Shown in pieces: positions 35,028 through 42,258 of a DNA stretch of 64,000 nucleotides; position 1 is the first letter of the stretch; each line of letters opens with the position of its first letter. The stretch is from Dehalococcoidales bacterium (GTDB lineage Bacteria; Chloroflexota; Dehalococcoidia; Dehalococcoidales; UBA5627): the NCBI GenBank assembly GCA_041656115.1, contig JBBAED010000003.1, forward strand, positions 62,001 through 126,000. The letters run 5' to 3'. The translations under genes were made by a program, and so were the position numbers. The notes under the pieces were generated by a model. The model ran no database searches, was not told the DNA's origin, and was given only the letters and a program-made list of their open reading frames with translations.

Positions 35028-35567
35028 TCAGTTAGTCGAATTAACAATATAATTATTCAGTTCGTTTATAAAATTAGCCCTGGCGGGTCCGACCGCTTCC
35101 ATATGGGCGATAGCATTGTTTAATAACTCGCCCTTACCCTGTTCTATGGCTGAAGCAATCCATTGAATTGCCTGCACAAGGTTACGGGTAACATTGTTAA
35201 TGTAATAGGTTTGTAACTGAGCGGCCGCCGCATCGGGTACTTTCATTAAAGTCGCATTGGAATGTAACTGCGCAACCTTACCGTGAACCTTTGAAACACT
35301 GTCGCTCCATGCTTGGCTGGAGATTTGCGGATTTGACATCAAGCTATTAAGGCTTAGGATGGCATCAACGACTTCCGAATCCAATGCGGTTACCGCCACA
35401 GCATATTCCGCCTCACCGCTCTGTGTAGGGGTGCTGACTTCTGTCGTGGTGGTAGTGATAAATCGGGGGCCGAATATATCGTCGCGGTAAAATATTAATA
35501 CAAAGCACGTGCCTCCGATAATAAGCACCGTAGCAATTATAAGCACAATCTTAGTAACAAGATCCAT
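35028..35567 (-). CDS. Unknown protein with N-terminal membrane anchor, first gene of the pur operon
   Basis: 179 residues: one transmembrane helix (about 5-27, IVLIIATVLIIGGTCFVLIF), a Thr-rich linker (TTTTTEVSTPTQ) and an extracytoplasmic helical domain with several Gln/Asn-rich helices. No lipobox. It is preceded by GAGAAGGTGAC and a consensus promoter, and heads the transcript that continues into purD-E-B-C. Function unknown. Confidence 0.7.
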   Translation of the reverse strand: MDLVTKIVLIIATVLIIGGTCFVLIFYRDDIFGPRFITTTTTEVSTPTQSGEAEYAVAVTALDSEVVDAILSLNSLMSNPQISSQAWSDSVSKVHGKVAQLHSNATLMKVPDAAAAQLQTYYINNVTRNLVQAIQWIASAIEQGKGELLNNAIAHMEAVGPARANFINELNNYIVNSTN

Positions 35568-35698
35568 ATGAAGTCACCTTCTCCCGCTTTTTGTTCTCAC
35601 CGGCAAATTCGAGGCTGATCTCGATATTTTGCTTTATATGATACTCTTTTATCCGACTTTATGCCACCTGTTTGTTTTAGCCGGTTAATCATAAATCG

Positions 35699-35748
35699 AT
35701 AAATATTACCCCAATTATACCGCCTGAGAAAAGCATGTCAACATATTT
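35699..35748. repeat. Imperfect 50-bp direct repeat, copy 1
   Basis: Aligned with 38973-39021 using one gap, long blocks are identical: ATAAA, ATTA, CCAATTATA, AGAA and CATGTCAA. Both copies contain a minus-strand promoter. The two copies bracket the RelBE pair and the PHP-ATPase genes. Confidence 0.65.
35715..35743 (-). promoter_or_regulatory. Consensus promoter of the pur operon
   Basis: On the minus strand a perfect TTGACA is followed by a 16-base spacer and a perfect TATAAT, within 35715-35743, about 150 bases before the first gene. The surrounding 50 bases (35699-35748) are closely similar to the promoter at 38973-39021 upstream of the PHP-ATPase gene. Confidence 0.8.
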
Positions 35749-35776
35749 TCAGCTTTTGGGAGAGAAAAGCCCTCGC

Positions 35777-35805
35777 TTGCTTTGTGTGCTACATTGTGTT
35801 ACGAT
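35777..35805 (+). promoter_or_regulatory. Candidate promoter of the toxin-antitoxin pair
   Basis: TTGCTT (35777-35782), 17 bases, TACGAT (35800-35805), 26 bases before the antitoxin ATG. Confidence 0.4.
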
Positions 35806-35830
35806 ATATTTGTAATGGGGAGGTGTTAAT

Positions 35831-36055
35831 ATGGCCACGATTACAGTAAGGCTAAACAAAGATGAAGAAAGAATCTACAAAGAGTATGCCGAATATAAAA
35901 ATATCCCTTTATCGACGCTGATGAAGGAAGCGCTGACCGAGAAAATTGAAAATGAGATTGATTTAAAAGCCATTTTGGCATACGAGGAAGCGTTAAAGAA
36001 CGGGCAGGTCGGATATGTTTCTTTCGGCGAAATTAAAAAAAGATTAAAGATGTAA
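35831..36055 (+). CDS. RelB-type antitoxin (ribbon-helix-helix)
   Basis: 74 residues starting MATITVRLNKDEERIYKEYA, a typical MetJ/Arc-like DNA-binding strand and helices, followed by an acidic C-terminal half that would wrap the toxin. Strong GGGGAGGTG before the ATG. The toxin gene begins two bases after its stop. It is expected to neutralise the toxin and repress its own promoter. Confidence 0.88.
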   Translation: MATITVRLNKDEERIYKEYAEYKNIPLSTLMKEALTEKIENEIDLKAILAYEEALKNGQVGYVSFGEIKKRLKM

Positions 36056-36056
36056 A

Positions 36057-36323
36057 ATGAAATATTCGATTGTTTTTGAGAAAAATGCCGAAAAGCAGCT
36101 AAGCGAATTGGGTATCACTCAACAAAGGATAATAATCAATTGGATATCCGAAAACTTGGGGAATGCCGAAAATCCGCGTGTGCATGGCACAGCCTTAAAA
36201 GGCAAAAAAGAATATTGGCGATATAAAATCGGGGATTACAGGGTTATTGCCGATATTAAAGGGATGGGGATTTATCTGATTACAATTGAAAGGGGTAACA
36301 GAAAGAGTATTTACAACGATTGA
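36057..36323 (+). CDS. RelE-family toxin
   Basis: 88 residues; YSIVFEKNAEKQLSEL at the start, GKKEYWRYKIGDYRVIADI in the core and a final strand IYLITIERGNRKSIY. The fold and the Arg in the YRV strand match RelE/ParE toxins. RelE members cleave mRNA on the ribosome whereas ParE members hit gyrase; sequence by eye favours RelE. It starts one base after the antitoxin stop. Confidence 0.88.
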   Translation: MKYSIVFEKNAEKQLSELGITQQRIIINWISENLGNAENPRVHGTALKGKKEYWRYKIGDYRVIADIKGMGIYLITIERGNRKSIYND

Positions 36324-36544
36324 TGGGGGGTCTCCTTTTGTTGTTCTCCAAAGTGTAAACTAGACATTAAACAAATTTGTTTTAGGTAACATAAATTCTT
36401 TTATTCAGTTTGATACTAACTATCTATCTTCTATGGCATTAACTAGTATTTTGTTATCAAAGTGGTATCAAAAGCATGATGTCAGCTTGAGTTTAATCAG
36501 TAAGTAAACGCGCCATTTCACATATTATTAGAATTGATTTTTAG

Positions 36545-36850
36545 TTACTCTAAACCTTGACAATATCTTTCTTTCGCTTCCTTAAAATCCATACTAACAG
36601 ATGCAATAATCTCTTCTTTTGCAGCTTTCAATTCAGCGAGCTTTTCATAAAGTTTCTCGTATACTAATTTTTGTGAAGGCATAGTTATTCGATTGCTGGC
36701 ATCATCGATTTCATCTAATTCAATATTTTCTTCCTCATAAATAGTTTTCAATAACCTTAAAATGTCTTCCTTGGTTATTGAATCTATATTTTTGTATTCA
36801 CTCCCATTAAGATAATACCCTTCTTGATTCTCAATCTTTAACAGCTTCAT
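36545..36850 (-). CDS. Small acidic partner protein of the PHP-ATPase
   Basis: 101 residues from the ATG at 36850 (preceded by GAGGGAAATAT; a longer frame to 36883 lacks such a site). Acidic and helical with a coiled-coil-like second half (KLVYEKLYEKLAELKAAKEEI). The first 20 bases overlap the end of the ATPase gene, so it is the second gene of a two-gene operon. No family recognised; it may be a regulator, inhibitor or sensor subunit. Confidence 0.65.
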   Translation of the reverse strand: MKLLKIENQEGYYLNGSEYKNIDSITKEDILRLLKTIYEEENIELDEIDDASNRITMPSQKLVYEKLYEKLAELKAAKEEIIASVSMDFKEAKERYCQGLE

Positions 36851-38873
36851 ATATTTCCCTCCTCTGTGTGTAAGCGTCTTCACCAGCTTCCATTGTTTCC
36901 ATTAGTGATAAGTAATTAGCTTTCTCTTTGCCGCATATGCTTTTTAAGTTCTTTGATGTTAATTGCCCCGTATAAACATAATATTGCGGCCCATTATCAG
37001 TCATTTCTTTTTCTGTAAGTATTATAAAATCTGGTTTCAACAAAATTCCTATGGAATTATTATGTGTCACGACGAAAACAGTGGATTTAAGTGATAGCTC
37101 CTTAATGGATACAATTACATTGTCTTTGATAAATATGTTGTCAAACGAAGACTCTGGTTCATCAATTAGAACCATTTCATATTTATAGGCATCCTTTAAT
37201 TCTGCCAAAAGATTGTATTCGGCTTTTTCTCCTCCTGATAACTCACTATCGAAAAGGTTTTTTACTGTATAGGATAACTTCCAAAACGCTTTGTAAATGT
37301 TTTCATATTGAATATTATAGTTATCTCTTTCTTTCCTAAGTTTTCTGTAAAATTCGAATGGAGAACATGGAATCTTCATAAGTGAAGTTGTATTTTTTGC
37401 TGCACAAGCTTTATTTATTTCTGTAGCAGTGGTAATCCTGCTTACTTTTGCCTCAACTGCAAACCCGAATATTTGTTCAGTTTTAACAACCCTTTCTTCT
37501 CCTCCGGTTTGAATTAAATCGTTAAACTTATCCTCAATAACCAATAGCCTAAAATGATTCTTCAAATTTACATCTTCAATTGGGTTTAGAGATGACTTTT
37601 TCCCAAGGCTGCTTTTAATAGTCCTTACCAAGTGATTGGTTGCTTCAATTAAAAAGTTTTCTACTTTTATTTTATTATAATGCTTTATTAGTTCTAAACA
37701 GAGCTTGACCATTTTTTGTTTCGAAACCCATTTTGAAACTTCACTCTCGTACTTTATATCATCAATAATTGTAATTAAGGATTCAATAATCTTCTTTAAA
37801 TCTGTTAAGTCTTGTGTATCCAAGGTTGATTCTGTAAAAAGCCTAACCCGTGAATATATATCTTCTTTTTGGGTATTGGTAGCAAAGTTTTTCAGCGTTT
37901 TAATATATGTTCCTATCTTGATAATACTTTCATCCCAATCAAGCGTTGAAATACATTCAAGCAATTGCTTTAGCTCTTTAAAATAATCGGCCGTAAAATG
38001 ATCGTTTTCGCGTTCAATTATTTGTTCAAACTTCTCATCCTCACTTCTACTCACTAGATCAAATTGACGAATATATTTAATACTATCAATTGGATAGCTT
38101 TTCGCGATAGTATTCAATGTATATGTTTTCCCAGAAGAACGTTTCCCTAAAACAATATTTAAACCTGTAGATGCAACAGTGCCATCTTCTAATATCTGAA
38201 AAACTTGTTCTTGGTCACTGTCTGTTAAGCTAACATTCTTCTTGTCTTTGAGTGCATATTTAATTTTTGGAATAGAAATCTCATCGCAATTTATATACGT
38301 TTGTCGTGTCGGAAACTGATGACTATCCATTTTCTCCACTACTTGTGCCGCTCGCCAGTCACTGAAAAGCAATGGAGTTAGCCCGTCTTCTTTTTTATAT
38401 CGTTCGAATTTTTTCGGACTCTGAACCTCTCCAGCATCAACAAACCCCTCAAGATTTTTTAGAATAGTATCGCTGACTTGAGGCTCTTTATCATAATGGG
38501 GAATGAGTAAGTATTGGTTCAGATTTGTAAATATGTTTGTAAATGCATTATAGTCAATTGATTCCGTGTCACTGACAAATTTATCTTGAACTTGTTTGCA
38601 TTCTGTATCAAATTTTCCAAGCATATCTATTGGAGAAATTATTATGATGTGTCCATTTTCAATATTTATTTCTATTCCAGGGAACACAACTACCCCTCCC
38701 AACTTTGCACTAATAAATTCAAACTGTTGTCTATCAAAGCAGTTGTGATTTGTGATTGCAATAGCATCTATTCCTAATTTATCGACATACCCTTTCATTG
38801 CTTCAATTGAAAACGTGAAGTCAGAATCAAGATTAGTAGCCTTCGTATGAATATGGAAATCGAGTTTTTTCAA
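36831..38873 (-). CDS. PHP-domain phosphoesterase fused to SMC/ABC-type ATPase
   Basis: 680 residues. The N-terminal PHP domain has DFHIHT (H7, H9), ITNHN (H43), PGIEIN (E68) and LIPHYD (H126); the usual final SDxH reads SDWR. Residues about 235-680 form an ABC/SMC-like ATPase: Walker A LGKRSSGKT (242-250), a long helical insertion, the signature LSGGEK (545-550), Walker B VLIDEPES (568-575) and H-loop VVTHNN. Similar PHP-ATPase fusions occur in mobile and defence-rich loci (some databases use the name TrlF-like, from memory). Its DNA is more A/T-rich than the neighbours: a 60-base sample at 37681 has 19 G/C against 28 at 33481. Role inferred as anti-phage or nucleic-acid surveillance. Confidence 0.8.
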   Translation of the reverse strand: MKKLDFHIHTKATNLDSDFTFSIEAMKGYVDKLGIDAIAITNHNCFDRQQFEFISAKLGGVVVFPGIEINIENGHIIIISPIDMLGKFDTECKQVQDKFVSDTESIDYNAFTNIFTNLNQYLLIPHYDKEPQVSDTILKNLEGFVDAGEVQSPKKFERYKKEDGLTPLLFSDWRAAQVVEKMDSHQFPTRQTYINCDEISIPKIKYALKDKKNVSLTDSDQEQVFQILEDGTVASTGLNIVLGKRSSGKTYTLNTIAKSYPIDSIKYIRQFDLVSRSEDEKFEQIIERENDHFTADYFKELKQLLECISTLDWDESIIKIGTYIKTLKNFATNTQKEDIYSRVRLFTESTLDTQDLTDLKKIIESLITIIDDIKYESEVSKWVSKQKMVKLCLELIKHYNKIKVENFLIEATNHLVRTIKSSLGKKSSLNPIEDVNLKNHFRLLVIEDKFNDLIQTGGEERVVKTEQIFGFAVEAKVSRITTATEINKACAAKNTTSLMKIPCSPFEFYRKLRKERDNYNIQYENIYKAFWKLSYTVKNLFDSELSGGEKAEYNLLAELKDAYKYEMVLIDEPESSFDNIFIKDNVIVSIKELSLKSTVFVVTHNNSIGILLKPDFIILTEKEMTDNGPQYYVYTGQLTSKNLKSICGKEKANYLSLMETMEAGEDAYTQRREIYEAVKD

Positions 38874-38972
38874 AACTATTCCCCTTTGACTAGTCCCTTT
38901 TGGTTAAACATCTAATAAATCCATCCCGCCGTGGCATTTCTGTTTACTCAACCAATTAGTGTCCGCAAATTC

Positions 38973-39021
38973 ATAAACATTATTCCAATTATAACGCGAG
39001 AATCAAACATGTCAATATATT
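38973..39021. repeat. Imperfect 50-bp direct repeat, copy 2, with promoter of the PHP-ATPase
   Basis: Second copy of the element at 35699-35748. On the minus strand it contains a perfect TTGACA, a 16-base spacer and a perfect TATAAT, about 120 bases before the PHP-ATPase start, so it should drive that operon strongly. Confidence 0.7.
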
Positions 39022-39160
39022 CTATATTATTGAGTTATTCAAAAGCTTAACAATGTAGGGCTTTTGAACTATTTTGTTAGGTGTAGAAGTTGGATACTTT
39101 CATTCTGCGTTACTTCATCAATCAGAGATGCATTCCGCCATTTTGGAATGATATAACTAA

Positions 39161-39200
39161 CAAAAAAGGCTATCCGACCCTTTCAAATCAGATAGCCTTT
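39161..39200 (-). terminator. Terminator of guaA
   Basis: AAAGGCTATC (39165-39174) and GATAGCCTTT (39191-39200) pair perfectly; read on the minus strand the stem is followed by TTTTTT. It isolates guaA from the accessory island. Confidence 0.85.
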
Positions 39201-39263
39201 ATCCATACAATCAGTGCTACCGAAACGCTGCCTTGATGATTTACAGCGTTTATGGCTTTATTT

Positions 39264-40928
39264 TTATTCCCACTCAATAGTTGACGGCGGTTTGGAGGTT
39301 ATATCATAAACAACACGGTTAACCGAACCGATTTCAGAAACAATGCGGTTCGAAATACGTGCCAGTAAGTCGTAGGGTAAACGCGCCCATTCCGCTGTCA
39401 TAGCGTCGTTACTGGTAACGGCACGCAGGGCAATCAGATAATTGTAGGTGCGGGAATCATCGGCGACGCCGACGCTCTTAACATTTGTGAGGATAGCAAA
39501 GCTCTGCCATAATTGGCGGTATAACTTGGCTTTCTTGATTTCGTCCATTACAATCCAATCCGCGGATCGCAATGTTTCCAATTTTTCTTTGGTAACTTCA
39601 CCGATAATACGAATTGCTAAACCGGGGCCGGGGAAAGGCTGTCGCCAAACCATTTCTTCCGGTAAGCCAAGCTCAAGCCCGACCTTGCGTGCTTCATCTT
39701 TAAACAGATATTTAAGCGGTTCCAAAAGCTCAAAGGTCATATCCGAGGGCAGTCCGCCCACGTTATGATGCGTTTTGATTTTAACGGTAGCGCTGCCGGT
39801 GGATGTGGCGCTTTCGATAACATCGGGGTAGAGGGTTCCCTGCCCCAAAAAGCCGACTTCGCCCAATTTATTGGCTTCTTCTTCAAAAACCTTAATAAAC
39901 TCCGCGCCGATGATTTTACGTTTTTGTTCGGGGTCGGTAACGCCCTTTAAACGCTCCAAAAAGCGCTCCGAAGCATCAACGTAAATAACATTCATGCCTA
40001 AGTTCTGGCGGAATACCTCAAGTGTTCTTTCGGCCTCTTCGCGGCGTAATAAACCGTGGTTAACAAAAATACAGGTAAGTTGTTTGCCGATGGCCTTGTG
40101 CAGCAGCGTTGCCACAACCGAAGAATCGACACCGCCCGAAATAGCGTTAATAACCTTTCCGTCGCCGACCTGTCTTTTGATATTCTTGATACTGTTGACA
40201 ATAAAGTTATCCATGGTCCACGTTGCGTGGCATTCACAGATTTTATAAACAAAATTTTCCAGAATTTGTTTGCCGTGCGGGGTATGAACAACATCCGGAT
40301 GGAACTGGATACCGTACATATTGTCTTTATTTATAACGGCGATAGGGGTGTTTTCGGTGTACGCCAGAGATTCAAAGCCCGGAGGCAGTTTTTCAATAAT
40401 GTTTGAATCGTCCATCCAAACCGTAATGGCATCGGGTAAATTGTTAAATAACGGGGAATCCTGGTTACTGATGTGTAAAACGGCGTGGTCGGACTCCTGG
40501 CCCGAATTTCCTTTGACCACTCCGCCCAATTGATAGGCCATTGCCTGCATTCCGTAACAAATCCCGAGGACGGGCAGCGCTTTTTCAAAGACATAAGCCG
40601 GAATTTTAGGCGCATTTTCGTCATAGACGCTCGACGGGCCGCCGGAAAGAATAATACCTTTGGGATTTAACTGGACAAGCTTCTCCCAGGGTGTATCGTG
40701 AGGGACCAGTTCGCAATAAACATTGAGTTCCCTGATATGGCGTGCGATAAGAAGGCTGTATTCGGAACCAAAGTCAATTACAATAATCGATTCTTGCTCC
40801 ACACCGGAAACGGCTTCTCCGGTTGCGATCGGTTTTTCACCGGCGATCTCTTTGGCAATTTCGAGGTAGGTGGAAACTTCTGCGTCTCCGCTGGCGGCTA
40901 CACGGTAACTTTCGTCTTTTGACTGCAT
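39264..40928 (-). CDS. guaA: GMP synthase (glutamine-hydrolysing)
   Basis: 554 residues. A 46-residue N-terminal extension precedes the glutamine amidotransferase domain (IIVIDFGSEYSLL; catalytic LGICYGMQ with C124; FHPDVVHT). The ATP pyrophosphatase domain has AISGGVDSSVVA and the dimerisation domain ends in the typical STIEWE. It converts XMP to GMP. The extension is unusual for GuaA and has no recognised motif; a later start cannot be excluded but the ATG at 40928 has AGGAAAG upstream. Minus-strand neighbour of the pur operon, from which the island now separates it. Confidence 0.95.
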   Translation of the reverse strand: MQSKDESYRVAASGDAEVSTYLEIAKEIAGEKPIATGEAVSGVEQESIIVIDFGSEYSLLIARHIRELNVYCELVPHDTPWEKLVQLNPKGIILSGGPSSVYDENAPKIPAYVFEKALPVLGICYGMQAMAYQLGGVVKGNSGQESDHAVLHISNQDSPLFNNLPDAITVWMDDSNIIEKLPPGFESLAYTENTPIAVINKDNMYGIQFHPDVVHTPHGKQILENFVYKICECHATWTMDNFIVNSIKNIKRQVGDGKVINAISGGVDSSVVATLLHKAIGKQLTCIFVNHGLLRREEAERTLEVFRQNLGMNVIYVDASERFLERLKGVTDPEQKRKIIGAEFIKVFEEEANKLGEVGFLGQGTLYPDVIESATSTGSATVKIKTHHNVGGLPSDMTFELLEPLKYLFKDEARKVGLELGLPEEMVWRQPFPGPGLAIRIIGEVTKEKLETLRSADWIVMDEIKKAKLYRQLWQSFAILTNVKSVGVADDSRTYNYLIALRAVTSNDAMTAEWARLPYDLLARISNRIVSEIGSVNRVVYDITSKPPSTIEWE

Positions 40929-41016
40929 TTTCTTTCCTGTATTTTAAAAAATTTTATAGCACTCAGGTTAACATTCTGCTATAATTATCGTCAAGTTAAG
41001 TATAGGACTTAAAGCC

Positions 41017-41646
41017 ATGTCTTTTCAAACGCCCGCAAATACAAGCTCTCAAAAAAATATCGGAATAAATTTTTTAAAGAGGGACGGTGTGATTGTTTTT
41101 CCCACCGATACCGTCTATTGTTTGGCTTGCAGGTACGATAATATCAAAGCCGTAAACAGAGTATACGAAATAAAGCAAAGGGCGCACAATTTGGCTTTAC
41201 CGATTATGGTCGCCGATAAAGCACAGATTAATAAAATAGTAAAATATATCCCGGATTCGGCGCAGCCCTTTATTGCTAAATATATGCCGGGGCCGATTAC
41301 GCTTATAATGCCGAAAGCTGATTCCGTAAACAGTTTGATTACCGATAATAAAGATACGGTGGCGGTGCGTATCCCCAAGCACGATTTAACGCTGGATTTA
41401 ATTAAAGGCGTCGGGGTGCCCTTGGTAGCTACCAGCGCCAATATCAGCGGCATGCCCAATAACGCCGATGCCGAACAAGTAATTAAACAAATCGGTGATA
41501 AAGTCGATTTTGTTTTGGATAGCGGAGAGTGCCCGCTCGGTACAGTATCCACCATTGTTGATGTTACCGGAGAAATTCCGGTTATTCTCAGAGAAGGGGC
41601 AATCAGCCGCAAGGAACTGCAAATATTTTACGAAGGGATAAAATAA
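41017..41646 (+). CDS. tsaC: Threonylcarbamoyl-AMP synthase (TsaC/Sua5/YrdC)
   Basis: 209 residues making the TC-AMP used for t6A37 in ANN-decoding tRNAs. It has GVIVFPTDTVYCLACR, YEIKQRAHNLALPIMV, MPGPITLIM, VAVRIPKHD and TSANISG motifs. There is no C-terminal Sua5 domain, so it is the short TsaC type. Stop and the rpiB start share TAATG. Confidence 0.93.
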   Translation: MSFQTPANTSSQKNIGINFLKRDGVIVFPTDTVYCLACRYDNIKAVNRVYEIKQRAHNLALPIMVADKAQINKIVKYIPDSAQPFIAKYMPGPITLIMPKADSVNSLITDNKDTVAVRIPKHDLTLDLIKGVGVPLVATSANISGMPNNADAEQVIKQIGDKVDFVLDSGECPLGTVSTIVDVTGEIPVILREGAISRKELQIFYEGIK

Positions 41647-42110
41647 TGACTAACAATAATAATATCGCCATAGGCTGCGACCACAGAGGGTTGGAGTTAA
41701 AAGAAAGGGTTAAAACAATTCTGGCAGCGAAAGGGTATAATTGCCGTGACTTCGGTACTTATACCGAGGAGTCGATTGATTATCCCGATATTGCCGGGCT
41801 TGTTTGCAATAATGTTACCGCAGGCATTGCCGATAAAGGTATACTTATCTGTTCTACGGGAGCCGGAATGTGCATTGCCGCCAATAAGTTTAACGGAATC
41901 CGTGCCGTACTTTGTTTTGACAGTTTTTTGGCACGGCGCGCCCGCGAGCATAACGATGCCAATGTTTTGTGCCTTGCCTCCTCGGTTAATACCGACGTGC
42001 TTAGCGATATTGTTACCAATTTTTTGGAAGGTGTTTTTGAAGGGGACAGACACCAACGCCGCATTGATAAAATTAAAGCGATTGAACTTGCCAACAAACA
42101 GGATTGTTAA
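41646..42110 (+). CDS. rpiB: Ribose-5-phosphate isomerase B
   Basis: 154 residues of the RpiB/LacAB family: IAIGCDHRGLELK, DFGTYTEESIDYPD, GILICSTGAGMCIAANKFNGIRA with the catalytic Cys, and ARRAREHNDANVLCLAS. It interconverts ribose-5- and ribulose-5-phosphate. Coupled to tsaC through a one-base overlap. Confidence 0.95.
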   Translation: MTNNNNIAIGCDHRGLELKERVKTILAAKGYNCRDFGTYTEESIDYPDIAGLVCNNVTAGIADKGILICSTGAGMCIAANKFNGIRAVLCFDSFLARRAREHNDANVLCLASSVNTDVLSDIVTNFLEGVFEGDRHQRRIDKIKAIELANKQDC

Positions 42111-42132
42111 CCTGTGTCAGCTATAAATAGAT

Positions 42133-42160
42133 TTGACACTTAACACGACATTGTGATACT
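42133..42160 (+). promoter_or_regulatory. Promoter of the ilv-leu operon
   Basis: Perfect TTGACA (42133-42138), a 16-base spacer, then GATACT (42155-42160). Transcription from here would begin near 42167 and run through the attenuator. Confidence 0.6.
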
Positions 42161-42180
42161 TTAGGATTAAAATCGCGGAG

Positions 42181-42204
42181 ATGGGCTCGTTTAAACTGAT
42201 TTAG
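42181..42204 (+). CDS. Candidate 7-codon leader peptide before ilvD
   Basis: ATG GGC TCG TTT AAA CTG ATT TAG encodes MGSFKLI, with Leu and Ile as its last two codons and GCGGAG immediately in front. It ends exactly where the leader terminator stem begins. The ATGGG at its start could also pair with the CCCAT in the terminator arm. This arrangement fits ribosome-mediated attenuation but the number of control codons is small. Confidence 0.35.
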   Translation: MGSFKLI

Positions 42205-42231
42205 ATCCGTCCCCATTGGGATGGATTTTTT
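42205..42231 (+). terminator. Attenuator-type terminator in the ilvD leader
   Basis: A 9-bp stem (42205-42213 with 42218-42226, one G-T pair), loop CATT and a T-run to 42231 form a good intrinsic terminator 28 bases before ilvD. As it lies downstream of the TTGACA promoter, it is more likely an attenuator than simply the rpiB terminator, although it could do both jobs. Confidence 0.7.
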
Positions 42232-42258
42232 AATTTTAGCCGTTTAAGGGGATTTTAT

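Larger units (their letters stand above)
38874..39263. other. 390-base gap between guaA and the PHP-ATPase gene
   Basis: It holds the PHP-ATPase promoter repeat (38973-39021), a small hairpin CATTCC-GCCATTTT-GGAATG (39131-39150) and the guaA terminator (39161-39200). No further coding sequence is supported. Confidence 0.6.

Noticed and set aside
35699..39021. Direct repeats as integration attachment sites
   Set aside because: They contain consensus promoters in matching orientation and no integrase or tRNA is nearby, so a promoter explanation is simpler; kept only as a promoter-duplication finding.
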